Shown: one piece after another, positions 41,887-50,663 of the stretch | Position numbering within the stretch: position 1 is the first letter of the stretch | Layout of the letters: each line of letters opens with the position of its first letter | Assembly (NCBI GenBank): GCA_035274425.1 | Contig: DATEOC010000081.1 | Span: forward strand, 62,001 to 126,000 | Source: JADMIH01 sp035274425 | Lineage (GTDB): Bacteria; Chloroflexota; Chloroflexia; QHBQ01; JADMIH01 | Length of the DNA stretch: 64,000 bases | Direction: 5' to 3' | Notes under the pieces: generated by a model | Databases searched by the model: none | What the model was told of the DNA's origin: nothing | Seen by the model: only the letters and a program-made list of their open reading frames with translations | Position numbers and translations under genes: made by a program

Positions 41887-43932
41887 TCAGCGGCACTGGC
41901 CGGGTATCGCTTGCCTCACAGTTGTAGCCATCGCTGCCATCATTTGTGAGTGGTCAGGCTTGTTCGCGGTCCCATATTGCTGGGCGAGGATAGCGTAGGC
42001 TTCGACATAACGGCAGCTGTTTAGCCGGGCGAAATCGTCCATTGGCACGCGGCTGCCGGTCGCAATTCCGGCAAGTTTGTATTCAGGCTCCTTTGGCGGC
42101 TCACTACCAGCTGGCACCGGACTCCGCACGAGCCGCGACGTCAGCCCAATCCTCTGGCGCTCGAAGGCAGGTGCAACGAGGTTACTCTCGCAGGACGCCG
42201 GCTGTCCGCAAGGTTGGAAAAGCACGTAAGCCTGACGCGCATCGAAGTTGCGCTCAACGAACGATGTCAGGAGGCTGTAGTAGCTATCCTGCAACAGCTG
42301 TAGGTTATACGGCTCGCCGTTTACCCATCTCCTCTGCTCGACCTGGAAGGTCGCGATGATGTCGCGCGATTTCTCTACCAGCGCAGGACTATACCTTTCG
42401 AGGTACCCAAGATACCAGGGGTACTTAAGAAGCGACATATCCACTAGAGATAAATCGGGACGCTTTTGGAGGACATTTTGCAGATAGATAGTCGGAGCGT
42501 AGAAGTCCCAGTAATCGGTGATCAGGACGCTATGCTGAGGTAGCTCACTGAAGACGTTTTCTGCGAACTGCCCCGCCAGGTAATCATCGCTGTGGTCTTG
42601 CAGGGGGTATTGCAAGAGGGCACTCACCAGACCCAGCAAAGTGAGAAAGGCTGCCACCCCTGCCACGACCCGCCCGGTCAAGTTCCGCCCTGTGCGTCCG
42701 GCGGAGGTCTTTTCGGGTTCGATAACGCGACGTAAGGTGAGCGGGGCCGTCCCCAGCCAGAGAAGGAGTATTATGTAGAAGGGCACGAGATAAGGCTCGA
42801 TCTCGGAAATGCCGTACAACGTCGCGAAGACGAGAGTCGCAACCGCTGTAATAACGGTGGCTACGAATAAGGGCCAGTACGTCCGTGCGAGCAATATGCC
42901 GGCCACGAGAGAAAGACCTAGCACCGTAGACGTTAGCCAAGACCACTGGCCGGTGACGTAGCCCCACAGTCGACCGATCAGCTCCGCTCTTTCCTGCGGA
43001 TCGGTCACCACGTATGGGCGGTATTGCCAGCCGGTGATATGCCGCCAGAAGTCTCCCCACGAGTCGGTCGAACCCCAGTTCATCAGGGGGTGTTGCGAGG
43101 CACGGAACGGCAGGTAGAGGTAGAGAAGCACAGGGACCGCAATTGCTGGAATGGCGAAGTACCAATTGCGCAACATTGTCCGTATCCGCTCCGGCATGTT
43201 ACTTCCCAGGAGGAGCATCATCAAAAGCCCAGGGACAAGGAGCGTGGTCATCAGGTGGTTCGATAGAGACAGACCTAACCCGATAGAGAGCGCGAGGAGC
43301 GCGCGCCTCATCCCCTTCGGGTCCTTTTGCTCGTAGGCCCAGCGAGCAAGCAGAGCGAGGAGGAAGAGGAGGGTGACGAAGAAATAGTGCAGGGTATACA
43401 TCTTCGCCTGCGCCGTCCTGCTCCAGAAGGTAGAAGAAGCGCCCAGGAGGGACGCTATGGCTGCCGCCGTCGCTAAGGGGAGCCACGCGGATAGCGGCTG
43501 CCCCAGGAAGGTACGCTCCTGTTTGATATCCTGGTCTGGTATAGAAGGAGCGTGCTTTGCGCGACGCCCCCTGGGCACCTCTTTGCGAACAGGTGGGCGC
43601 GCTTTTGATTGCAGATAGTTGAAGAGCGCGACAATCAACAAGAATAGAGCGCCGACCGCCAGCGCGCCCCAGAAGGCAGAGAGTATATTGACGCGCCACG
43701 CGACCTCTCCCCAGAGAAGATGGGAGATTACATATCCCATAAGCGTGTAGAGCGGATAGCCGGGAGGGTGGGCAACACCCGGCTCGTGGAGCGCGGTGAT
43801 AAGCTCGCCGCTGTCTATGAAATTGACCGAAGGGGATACGGTGGAAGCGTATATGGCGAGCCAGATGGTCGTCAGCGCGGCTGCGGCTATATATGTAATG
43901 CGTCTATGTGTGCCGAACGCCAGTTGCAGCAT
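41887..43932 (-). CDS. DUF2723 family multi-pass membrane protein
   Basis: A 681-residue protein with about ten transmembrane helices, matching the TMEM260/DUF2723 family of predicted O-mannosyl- or other lipid-linked glycosyltransferases. SVNFIDSGELITALHEPGVAHPPGYPLYT, split across short motifs (DSGEL, AHPPGYPLY), carries the acidic residue expected in the first loop. A soluble outer part begins near residue 440. A terminator-like hairpin lies in the leader. It ends six bases from the convergent MFS gene. Confidence 0.8.
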   Translation of the reverse strand: MLQLAFGTHRRITYIAAAALTTIWLAIYASTVSPSVNFIDSGELITALHEPGVAHPPGYPLYTLMGYVISHLLWGEVAWRVNILSAFWGALAVGALFLLIVALFNYLQSKARPPVRKEVPRGRRAKHAPSIPDQDIKQERTFLGQPLSAWLPLATAAAIASLLGASSTFWSRTAQAKMYTLHYFFVTLLFLLALLARWAYEQKDPKGMRRALLALSIGLGLSLSNHLMTTLLVPGLLMMLLLGSNMPERIRTMLRNWYFAIPAIAVPVLLYLYLPFRASQHPLMNWGSTDSWGDFWRHITGWQYRPYVVTDPQERAELIGRLWGYVTGQWSWLTSTVLGLSLVAGILLARTYWPLFVATVITAVATLVFATLYGISEIEPYLVPFYIILLLWLGTAPLTLRRVIEPEKTSAGRTGRNLTGRVVAGVAAFLTLLGLVSALLQYPLQDHSDDYLAGQFAENVFSELPQHSVLITDYWDFYAPTIYLQNVLQKRPDLSLVDMSLLKYPWYLGYLERYSPALVEKSRDIIATFQVEQRRWVNGEPYNLQLLQDSYYSLLTSFVERNFDARQAYVLFQPCGQPASCESNLVAPAFERQRIGLTSRLVRSPVPAGSEPPKEPEYKLAGIATGSRVPMDDFARLNSCRYVEAYAILAQQYGTANKPDHSQMMAAMATTVRQAIPGQCR

Positions 43933-43978
43933 GGGGTCTCCAGGGGAGAATAGTCACCCATATCTTATCACGACGCGC

Positions 43979-44020
43979 AAAAAACAATCCAGGCCCCGCG
44001 GCACAGTGGGACCTGGATTG
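43979..44020 (-). terminator. Terminator-like hairpin in the DUF2723 leader
   Basis: CAATCCAGG (43985-43993) pairs with CCTGGATTG (44012-44020) and CCC/GGG inside. On the minus strand a run of six T follows. It lies 47 bases before the DUF2723 start with no minus-strand gene upstream for 14 kb, so it may be an attenuator. Confidence 0.65.
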
Positions 44021-44143
44021 AGGAAGGAGTAGGGATATGTGAGTCTGGTTCACATAATCGCCTAAGAGTAAAAACGATTAGGGCGGGGGATTTCTTACAT
44101 CAGCAGCTTTATTTTGTGGAATGCAACTAAGTGCCCTCCGTTA

Positions 44144-44152
44144 TGTTATCAT
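44144..44152 (+). promoter_or_regulatory. Extended -10 promoter of the Thr/Pro-rich lipoprotein gene
   Basis: TGTTATCAT matches TGnTATnAT. The ATG at 44160 would coincide with the start of transcription, giving a leaderless mRNA. Confidence 0.5.
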
Positions 44153-44159
44153 TAAAACC

Positions 44160-44819
44160 ATGTTCCGGCTTCGACATTTGTTCGGCGATGGCGTGAGGGC
44201 GCGTTACATATTGGGATTTGGAGTATCAGTGATCCTCGCCCCTCTCTTCGCCCTTGCTGCATGTGATTTCGCTCCACCTGACGAGACAGTTGACCGCCTA
44301 CCGACGCCCACAACTGTCGGGACCGCAGGGGTCATTATCGTTGAAGTGGTAGAGACGACCACACCGGGGACTACGCGCATCGTCACCGTCGTACCCCCAA
44401 CGAGGCCGCCCGTGCCTACCAGGATCCCCACCAAGACGCGCACTCCTCGGCCCACTCGAACGCCCACGCGCACGCCGACAGTTTTGCAAACTCCCACGGC
44501 AACATCCACAAAGGTGCCAAGTGTTACGCCCTTCGCAACGGCTACGCCTTACCCGACAAGCACTGCGCTGATAGCGCCACCGACAGTTACTCCCAGACCT
44601 ACGCGCACGACAGGGCCATCACGCACGCCCATAAACACGAGGGTCCCGTCCCCCACCCCTACACCCTTACCGGCTGCTACGGATGTGCCTCCTACTGAGA
44701 TCGCGCCTACACTAACGCCAGAACCTTTGCCGCCTACTATAACGCCTGAGCCGATACCGGTGCCGACAGAGACATCTACACCTATCCCCGGAATCATCCT
44801 GCCGACTCCTATTCCGTAG
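44160..44819 (+). CDS. Thr/Pro-rich lipoprotein
   Basis: A 219-residue predicted lipoprotein. The signal peptide ends in a lipobox (LAAC) near residue 35. Almost all of the rest is low-complexity Thr/Pro/Arg/Ser sequence (TPTPTRTPT-like), suited to spanning the cell wall or to O-glycosylation. No folded domain is visible. ATG 44160 is chosen because it opens the signal peptide and follows an extended -10; an earlier in-frame ATG at 44121 lies before the promoter. Function is unknown. Confidence 0.6.
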   Translation: MFRLRHLFGDGVRARYILGFGVSVILAPLFALAACDFAPPDETVDRLPTPTTVGTAGVIIVEVVETTTPGTTRIVTVVPPTRPPVPTRIPTKTRTPRPTRTPTRTPTVLQTPTATSTKVPSVTPFATATPYPTSTALIAPPTVTPRPTRTTGPSRTPINTRVPSPTPTPLPAATDVPPTEIAPTLTPEPLPPTITPEPIPVPTETSTPIPGIILPTPIP

Positions 44820-44882
44820 TATCTGCTTTGTCATGAGGGATTTCTGCTGGAGATTTCCCAATCAACCCTCAGGAGGAAACTA

Positions 44883-45794
44883 ATGGCAGACAAAGTAGGT
44901 CTGATAGGTCTTGGTGCGATGGGCCTTCCCTACGGCAGACGGCTGATTGAGGCGGGGTTCGAACTGTGGGTTTTAGGTCATCGGAATATGAAGCCCGTGG
45001 ACGTATTAGTGGGGCTGGGTGCCCACTCTGCGTCCAATGTGGGCGAACTGGGTGACGCATGCCCTGTGGTGATAACGTCTCTGCCTGACGTTCCGCAGGT
45101 GCGCTCGGTCCTCTTCGATGAGGGCGGTTTGGTCACTCAGCGCCGCGACGGGATGCTATTCATCGACATGAGCACGATCACCCCTTCCGCCTCGAAGGAA
45201 TTTCACGCTCGCCTGAAGGAACAAGGTATTGCTGCACTCGATGCGCCGGTCAGCGGCGGGCCGGCGCGTGCCGCCGACGGTACCCTGACTATTATGGTGG
45301 GCGGCGAGACTGATGCTTTCGAGCGCGCTCAACCCATCCTGAAAACAGTAGGTAAGCATATCACGCACGTCGGAGGCCCAGGCGCGGGGCAGGCAGTCAA
45401 GCTCGTGAACCAGCTGCTGATCTCGATTATCATGGTGGCTAATGCCGAAGCGCTCACTCTTGGCGTGAAGGCGGGTGTGCCCCTGGAGACGCTTACGGAG
45501 ATCATAGGGACTTCCAGCGGGTCCAATTATCTTATGCAGAACTGGCTGCCAAAGACCCTTTTCGCGGGCGATCTGGATAAAGGTTTCGCGCTCGACCTGC
45601 TGATGAAGGACTTACGCGCCGCCTTGGAGTGGGCCAACGAGTTAGGCTCGCCTGCTTTCGGCGGCGCACTCGCACAGCAGCTCTACAGGTTGGCGAAGGC
45701 GAAGGGAGCGGGGCGGCTCGACTACTCGATTGTGGCCCAACTGTACGAAGAAGCATCTGGAGTTGCTCTCCGTAACGGCGATGCTGGGGTCTGA
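44883..45794 (+). CDS. 3-hydroxyisobutyrate dehydrogenase-like NAD-binding protein
   Basis: A 303-residue beta-hydroxyacid dehydrogenase. The NAD site GLGAMG is at residues 9-14. The substrate motif DAPVSGGPARA is near 121, and the catalytic lysine lies in GAGQAVKLVNQLL near 173. Family members reduce tartronate semialdehyde or oxidise 3-hydroxyisobutyrate; the substrate here is not evident. A good ribosome site (AGGAGG) precedes ATG 44883. It is followed after 56 bases by cinA on its own promoter. Confidence 0.9.
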   Translation: MADKVGLIGLGAMGLPYGRRLIEAGFELWVLGHRNMKPVDVLVGLGAHSASNVGELGDACPVVITSLPDVPQVRSVLFDEGGLVTQRRDGMLFIDMSTITPSASKEFHARLKEQGIAALDAPVSGGPARAADGTLTIMVGGETDAFERAQPILKTVGKHITHVGGPGAGQAVKLVNQLLISIIMVANAEALTLGVKAGVPLETLTEIIGTSSGSNYLMQNWLPKTLFAGDLDKGFALDLLMKDLRAALEWANELGSPAFGGALAQQLYRLAKAKGAGRLDYSIVAQLYEEASGVALRNGDAGV

Positions 45795-45798
45795 GTTA

Positions 45799-45807
45799 TG
45801 CTATAAT
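45799..45807 (+). promoter_or_regulatory. Extended -10 promoter of cinA
   Basis: TGCTATAAT matches TGnTATAAT exactly, 43 bases before the ATG of cinA. Confidence 0.7.
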
Positions 45808-45850
45808 GCATTCTAGGGTCCTGATTGGCTCCGGCACGGGCAGGTGAATT

Positions 45851-47116
45851 ATGCGAGCCGAAATTATCTCCATCGGCACCGAGCTGATGCTCGGTACCAT
45901 CACCGATACGAACGCGTCATATCTCGCGCAGAGGCTGGCCGCGCTCGGAATTGATTGTTACTACGTCTCCCAGGTCGGTGATAATCCAGGGCGACTCGTT
46001 GCTGTGCTTCGGCGAGGCTGGGAGCGGAGCGACCTCATTGTGACCACGGGTGGCCTGGGCCCAACCGAGGACGACCTTACACGTGAGGCGATTGCTGCGC
46101 TGCTCGGTGAAGAGATGGTGGTTGACCCGGAGCTTGAGCGGCACCTGGTTTCGCTCTTTGCTCGGCGTAGCTGGCGCATGCCTGAAAGCAACAAGAAGCA
46201 GGCCACTCTCATCCCTTCCGCGTCGGCCATTCCAAACCCTGTCGGCACCGCGCCTGGGTGGTGGGTAAGGCGCGCTGGCGCTAATAGTGGCAGCGAGCGG
46301 ATGATAGTCTCTATGCCGGGGGTGCCGTTCGAGATGAAACGGATGTGGGAGCGCGAGGTTGAGCCTGAACTGGCGGGCCATTCCTCTTCGGTGATAGTAT
46401 CGCGCACGCTGAAGGTTATGGGTCTTGGGGAGTCGCGTGTCGAAGAGGTGGTAAAAGAACTAATGCACGGCTCGAACCCGACACTCGCGCCCTACGCAAA
46501 GAGCGACGGTATCCACCTGAGACTCACCGCCAAGGCCAATGATAGAGCAGAAGCGGAGCGCCTGATCGCGCCTCTCGAGGGCCAGGTGCGTTCCCGCCTG
46601 GGCGAGGCTATCTATGGAATTGATGATGAGACGCCGCAAGGGGTTGTGGCGAATTTGCTGGACGCTGGAGGCTGGACCTTTGCGATCCTCGAAGTGGGCG
46701 ATGGCGCGATTGGGTCTGTAGGTCCATTGCTCGGCGCGCACTCAGCCTGCCTGGGAGTATTCAGCGGGCGAGACATTGAGGCATTCAGCAAGAATATGGC
46801 AGGCCTTATGAGCATCTCTGGAGAAGCGAACCTAGAAGAGACCGCGCGCGGTCTCCGAGTCTGGCTGCGCGCTGATTTCGTTCTTGCGGTATATGTCGAA
46901 AAGGAGCCACTGGGCAACGACCGTAGCTCGGTCCGCTTCTCTACGGAAATCCTATTATTGCACGAGGACCAGGACCGCGAAATACAAAGTGCATCTTACT
47001 CCTGGCGCACGACACCTTCCGAGGTAGCACGGTTGGTGGGGCTGGCTGCACTGAATCATATACGGCATAGCTTACTGGCAATATCACGCGAGCGAAAGCA
47101 GGGCATAGCTGTATGA
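45851..47116 (+). CDS. CinA-like protein with degenerate C-terminal domain
   Basis: A 421-residue protein. The N-terminal MoCF-like domain (1-170) is typical of CinA, with IGTELMLGTITDTNA and TTGGLGPTEDDLTREA, and in family members hydrolyses ADP-ribose. The middle KH-like segment follows. The C-terminal domain (about 255-415) aligns in position with the nicotinamide-nucleotide deamidase domain but lacks the catalytic SCTGG motif; WTFAILEVGDGAIGS stands at that place. A separate active PncC is encoded at 7270. It overlaps the next gene by four bases. Confidence 0.85.
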   Translation: MRAEIISIGTELMLGTITDTNASYLAQRLAALGIDCYYVSQVGDNPGRLVAVLRRGWERSDLIVTTGGLGPTEDDLTREAIAALLGEEMVVDPELERHLVSLFARRSWRMPESNKKQATLIPSASAIPNPVGTAPGWWVRRAGANSGSERMIVSMPGVPFEMKRMWEREVEPELAGHSSSVIVSRTLKVMGLGESRVEEVVKELMHGSNPTLAPYAKSDGIHLRLTAKANDRAEAERLIAPLEGQVRSRLGEAIYGIDDETPQGVVANLLDAGGWTFAILEVGDGAIGSVGPLLGAHSACLGVFSGRDIEAFSKNMAGLMSISGEANLEETARGLRVWLRADFVLAVYVEKEPLGNDRSSVRFSTEILLLHEDQDREIQSASYSWRTTPSEVARLVGLAALNHIRHSLLAISRERKQGIAV

Positions 47117-48363
47117 AAGTCCTTCGAGAGCAAAGTAACGGGGTGCCCCGCACGCATGTTGGGTGGAATAAGCTAACACAATCCTGCCTCTATACTATGC
47201 TGATAGTGTTGGTGCTGGGCGGGTGGGTATTGTCCCAGCCAGGCGGGGCGTCGGCTCTCGAAGATGAGGTGATACCCGGAAGCATAACACCACTCCCGGT
47301 GATGTTGTCGCCCACTCCGTTGGTTTCGGAGGAAGCAGGTTGGGAGCAGGCAGCACTTACCGACCTGGCGGAGCTTCTCAACTGGCCTCCTACCGTTACG
47401 CGCGACAGCACCGGCAGGCTGATCGTGCAGCACGTGGTTACGGGGACGGAGTGGTTGAAGGCGATGATCCGGCCTCTTGGGTTCCCGGCTGCGGCGGAGG
47501 CTGCCTTCGTAGCAGAACAGGAAGATGCACGATTGGCGGGCTATAGCATCACCCTCGACAGGTTCCATTCGTACCCGGCCTACTGGGCAACCATGACGGA
47601 TGGAATGGGCCTGATTGTGGAACGAAGGCTGCACTGGCAGGCGGATGCGTGGATACTGGGAGTCGATATTAGAGCGCTCGCGCCGAGCATCGCAAGCGTG
47701 CAGTCAATAAGCCAGCAATTGCTCGCGCTATCAATTCAATATGGCCTGCCGCTGCCACCCGGCGGACCTGAAACGACGCCGACTCCTATACCGCCTATAT
47801 TGCCTTCAGCGACACCGACTGGCGTGGCTTGCAACATCGGCTTTTCGGATGTGCCTGACAATTTCTGGGCGCTCGACTACATTACGGAGCTTGCCTGCAA
47901 GGGTGTGGTCTCCGGCTATTCGGACAACACGTTCCGGCCCCAAAACCCCACGACGCGGGGCCAGCTTGTCAAAATGGTTGTGCTCTTCCAGGGGTGGCCG
48001 CTGTTGCGACCTCTGAAACCGACATTCACCGACGTGAGCCGGGGCCACACATTCTACCGCTACATCGAGACCGCGGCGGCAAAAGGGATAATCTCCGGCT
48101 ACGCGGACAAGACTTTCCGCTCGGACGATTACGTGACACGCGCCCAGGTCGCAAAGATGCTGGTACTGGCTTATAGATGGTCTACTCCACAGGGTGCTAG
48201 CTCGACACTTTGCGACGTGCCGAACACGCACTGGGCTTCGACTTATGTCCAGACTGCCATAGAGCGGGGCATATTTACCGGATATAGCGACGGCTGCTTC
48301 TATCCTGATGCTTACGCGACGCGCGCTCAGCTTGCTAAGGTGCTGGTGCTGTCGAATCGATAG
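47113..48363 (+). CDS. Secreted protein with three SLH domains
   Basis: A 416-residue exported protein. The signal peptide (about 1-49) ends near GGASA. An unrecognised middle domain runs to about 220, then a short Thr/Pro linker. Three SLH repeats (about 236-290, 298-350, 360-414) carry GYSDNTFRP and TRGQ/TRAQ motifs and should bind secondary cell-wall polymer. It may be an S-layer-associated protein. It overlaps the CinA-like gene by four bases, so both share a transcript. Confidence 0.85.
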   Translation: MKVLREQSNGVPRTHVGWNKLTQSCLYTMLIVLVLGGWVLSQPGGASALEDEVIPGSITPLPVMLSPTPLVSEEAGWEQAALTDLAELLNWPPTVTRDSTGRLIVQHVVTGTEWLKAMIRPLGFPAAAEAAFVAEQEDARLAGYSITLDRFHSYPAYWATMTDGMGLIVERRLHWQADAWILGVDIRALAPSIASVQSISQQLLALSIQYGLPLPPGGPETTPTPIPPILPSATPTGVACNIGFSDVPDNFWALDYITELACKGVVSGYSDNTFRPQNPTTRGQLVKMVVLFQGWPLLRPLKPTFTDVSRGHTFYRYIETAAAKGIISGYADKTFRSDDYVTRAQVAKMLVLAYRWSTPQGASSTLCDVPNTHWASTYVQTAIERGIFTGYSDGCFYPDAYATRAQLAKVLVLSNR

Positions 48364-49200
48364 ACGAAGGACGAAGGACAGAGTAAACGCCAAGACGCCA
48401 AGATTTCACCGCAGAGGCGCAGAGACGCAGAGGTCTTATGAGGAGTGGTCTTGGTGGTGTTGGTGGGTGCGGGGGTGGGGGCATGGCGTCGCCATGCCCC
48501 TACGGGCGCGTTGGGTTGTAGGATTGGGTGCCCCTGTGCCGCAACTGGTTCCTGGTGATTTATCTCGGTGCCTGGGGTGCATTGTAGTGTGGTAAGGTGA
48601 ATGAGTATAGGATAAGCATCAGATGTGGGGCCGCCCGGCGGATGAATCCGCGGGCTACACATACGAAGCCTCCCTCCGGAGGCTGCCGTGTGCAGCGTGC
48701 AGCGTGCAGCGTGCAGCGTGCAGCGTGTAGCACCGTGATGATTATTCTGTTTGTGTTCACCTTTACCAATTACCACTACCACAACACCTCAGGCGGTGAG
48801 CTATGGGCATGGCGCTCCTACCAGGGGAGGATTGACCTGCGCTGTGCCCGTTGTTCGAATGTGGAGTAGCGAGTGGAGTGTGGAGCGTGCAGCGTGAGTG
48901 TAGATGGTACTCGGTACTCGATATTCTGGGCTGAGACCTCCTTTTCGGGGGTGACGAGGGAGAGTGTAATTCCCTCGATGACAGGGACACCAGCGGGACC
49001 CTTGTGGTTGGACCTCGACTGCGGACGGCGAGGTCGGAAATGCATCTCTATTTAATTAATCCCCTTTCGGGGGCAAAACGGGACAGGTTTTTGGGCCAAT
49101 TTGGGAAATTGGTCTGAAATTGGTGGTTTGGGGGCTAAGAATGTACATCTCTTGCACGATGCACCCCCCAGTGTATAGACAGACCGCAGTCTCATAAATA
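48362..49200. other. Non-coding patch of mixed short repeats
   Basis: About 840 bases without a credible gene. In order it holds GACGAAGGAC heptads and CGCCAAGACGCCAAG/GCAGAGGCGCAGAGACGCAGAG sequence (48362-48440), a GGGGCATGGCG hairpin near 48477-48505, the palindromic CCTCCCTCCGGAGG patch near 48669, a five-unit GTGCAGC tandem (48690-48727) with a further short copy near 48888, and a GC-poor stretch with CCAATTTGGGAAATTGG near 49103. Open frames here are repeat-driven. Confidence 0.65.
48690..48727. repeat. GTGCAGC tandem repeat, five copies
   Basis: Five exact 7-bp units plus GTG. A shorter relative (GAGCGTGCAGCGTGAG) occurs near 48884-48899. Only seen in this patch. Confidence 0.9.
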
Positions 49201-49214
49201 ATTCATTAACTCCA

Positions 49215-49243
49215 TTGACAAGCTCTCAGATGGGTGATACAGT
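49215..49243 (+). promoter_or_regulatory. Promoter of the XRE-cupin regulator
   Basis: TTGACA (49215-49220), 17-base spacer, TACAGT (49238-49243). Confidence 0.7.
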
Positions 49244-49256
49244 GTAGCTAGACAGG

Positions 49257-49271
49257 TTTAGCTGCACTAAA
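49257..49271 (+). promoter_or_regulatory. Palindrome TTTAG-N5-CTAAA, candidate operator
   Basis: TTTAGCTGCACTAAA lies just after the predicted transcription start and overlaps the region before the ribosome site (AGGAGG). It may be an autoregulatory site. Confidence 0.45.
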
Positions 49272-49283
49272 CAGGAGGGCTAC

Positions 49284-49997
49284 ATGACGATTGGAGAGCG
49301 ACTGCGAGCCGCACGCCGCGAGCGCAACATGAGCCTTGCCGACCTGGCGCGTGAGACCAAACTTTCCAGGGGCTTCATCAGCCAGGTGGAGAGTGGAAGG
49401 TCGAACCCATCGCTTGCGAGTCTTCGCAAGCTGACTGCCTCTCTGGGACTTCCGGCAGGTGCGTTCTTTGACGATGCTCAAGACGCAGGAATGCCACCCT
49501 CAAAGACCCTTGAACAGGGGATACAAAGTTCTCTACGTCCAAACCACCACAGCGTGCAGCTATTTTCCCTGGACCATACAAGTGGTCTGGACTGTCTGCC
49601 CATCGGCGATGGAGGGCTGGAAGATTTAGCGGCTCTGCTCTCTCTTCCTGTCAGAAGTGGGGCTTTCGGTTCAGCACCTTCTCTAATGATACGGGGAATG
49701 GCCTTTTGCGCTGTACTGCGCGGCACGGTCAGAATTACCCACGAGAGTAGAGCTATAGTCGCCCGGCAAGGCGAGGTGGCAGCATTTGATCCTGGAGGCG
49801 CATACAGCATTACCTGTGCGGCGGATACTGATGCGTCTATCTTCCTGACTCTCCCTTCAGGCTGCCAATTACCCACTCTTTCCGACCTCAATCTCGTAGA
49901 GCAGTCTGTGGTCCGGCCACTCGCAGCCTCCGGGCCTTTCCGCCTCGTTGAGATGCGGGCAGCTATCAGGGCTGCGGGGCGTGCGTACAGGCGCTAG
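49284..49997 (+). CDS. XRE-family regulator with C-terminal cupin domain
   Basis: A 237-residue regulator. Residues about 5-60 form an XRE helix-turn-helix (RLRAARRERNMSLADLARETKLSRGFISQVE, split as RLRAARRERN and SRGFISQVE). The C-terminal cupin (about 125-200) would sense a small ligand; here ITHESRAIVARQGEVAAFDPGGAY is the typical glycine-rich turn region. Such proteins often control oxidoreductase or catabolic operons. It starts the run of genes toward the molybdenum hydroxylase, 3 bases before the next gene, which suggests control of that operon. Confidence 0.85.
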   Translation: MTIGERLRAARRERNMSLADLARETKLSRGFISQVESGRSNPSLASLRKLTASLGLPAGAFFDDAQDAGMPPSKTLEQGIQSSLRPNHHSVQLFSLDHTSGLDCLPIGDGGLEDLAALLSLPVRSGAFGSAPSLMIRGMAFCAVLRGTVRITHESRAIVARQGEVAAFDPGGAYSITCAADTDASIFLTLPSGCQLPTLSDLNLVEQSVVRPLAASGPFRLVEMRAAIRAAGRAYRR

Positions 49998-50000
49998 GTC

Positions 50001-50630
50001 ATGTTCGTAAAGGCGGTGGTTTGGGGTCCGGGCCAGGTGGCGGGGTACCTCACATTCGATGCAAGGGGCGGGTCAGGTATAGTTATAGATGCTCCACCTG
50101 GTGCGGCAAAGCGGTTCATCGAGATTGCCACTGCTGAAGGCGTGAAGATTGCTATGGTTATCAACACACACGGCCATTGGGACCACATCGCGGATAACCT
50201 GGCTCTGGCCGAGGCGACAGGCGCACCGCTTTGCGCGCACGCATGGGATATAGCCAGGATGGCGAACCCACAGATGACAATGTACAACGCAGAGGGCTTC
50301 AAAGTAGCTCCAAGCACACCCGACAGGATTTTGCACGACCAGGAGGTGCTGGAGATAGGCTCCATGCGGTTCGAGGTAATGCATACGCCTGGCCACACCC
50401 CCGGCAGTATCTGCCTGTACGAAGCGGCGCGGGGCTTACTATTCTCCGGCGATACACTGCTCAAGCAAGGGGTGGGACGCACCGACGTTCCAGGTGGCAA
50501 CAATGAGGCGCTCAACAAGAGCCTGCGAAGGTTGTGTATGTTGCCTGATGCTACACGGGTATACCCTGGGCATGGATCGCCCACGACGATAAAAGATGAG
50601 AGATGGTTGTTGGAGCTTGCGCTCCTGTGA
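50001..50630 (+). CDS. Metallo-beta-lactamase-fold hydrolase (glyoxalase II-like)
   Basis: A 209-residue hydrolase. The binuclear metal motif NTHGHWDHIAD (HxHxDH) is near residues 54-62. HTPGHTPGS supplies the next histidine, then FSGDTLLKQGVGRTD and YPGHGSPTTI complete the site. The sequence is closest to YcbL/hydroxyacylglutathione-hydrolase-like thioesterases. It starts four bases after the regulator stop and is followed after 33 bases by the FAD/iron-sulfur protein, so all are probably cotranscribed. Confidence 0.9.
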   Translation: MFVKAVVWGPGQVAGYLTFDARGGSGIVIDAPPGAAKRFIEIATAEGVKIAMVINTHGHWDHIADNLALAEATGAPLCAHAWDIARMANPQMTMYNAEGFKVAPSTPDRILHDQEVLEIGSMRFEVMHTPGHTPGSICLYEAARGLLFSGDTLLKQGVGRTDVPGGNNEALNKSLRRLCMLPDATRVYPGHGSPTTIKDERWLLELALL

Positions 50631-50663
50631 GACCTCAGAAATAAAGCAGAAAAGGAGAGCACA

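Noticed and set aside
43970..44120. T-box leader before the DUF2723 gene, because of a TGCCGCGG-like stretch beside a terminator
   Set aside because: Only about six bases match the T-box core, no specifier loop or stem I is visible, and the downstream gene is not linked to an amino acid.
48597..48869. A 90-codon plus-strand ORF
   Set aside because: Its middle is translated tandem repeat (RVQRAACSVQRAAC), so it is a by-product of GTGCAGC units.
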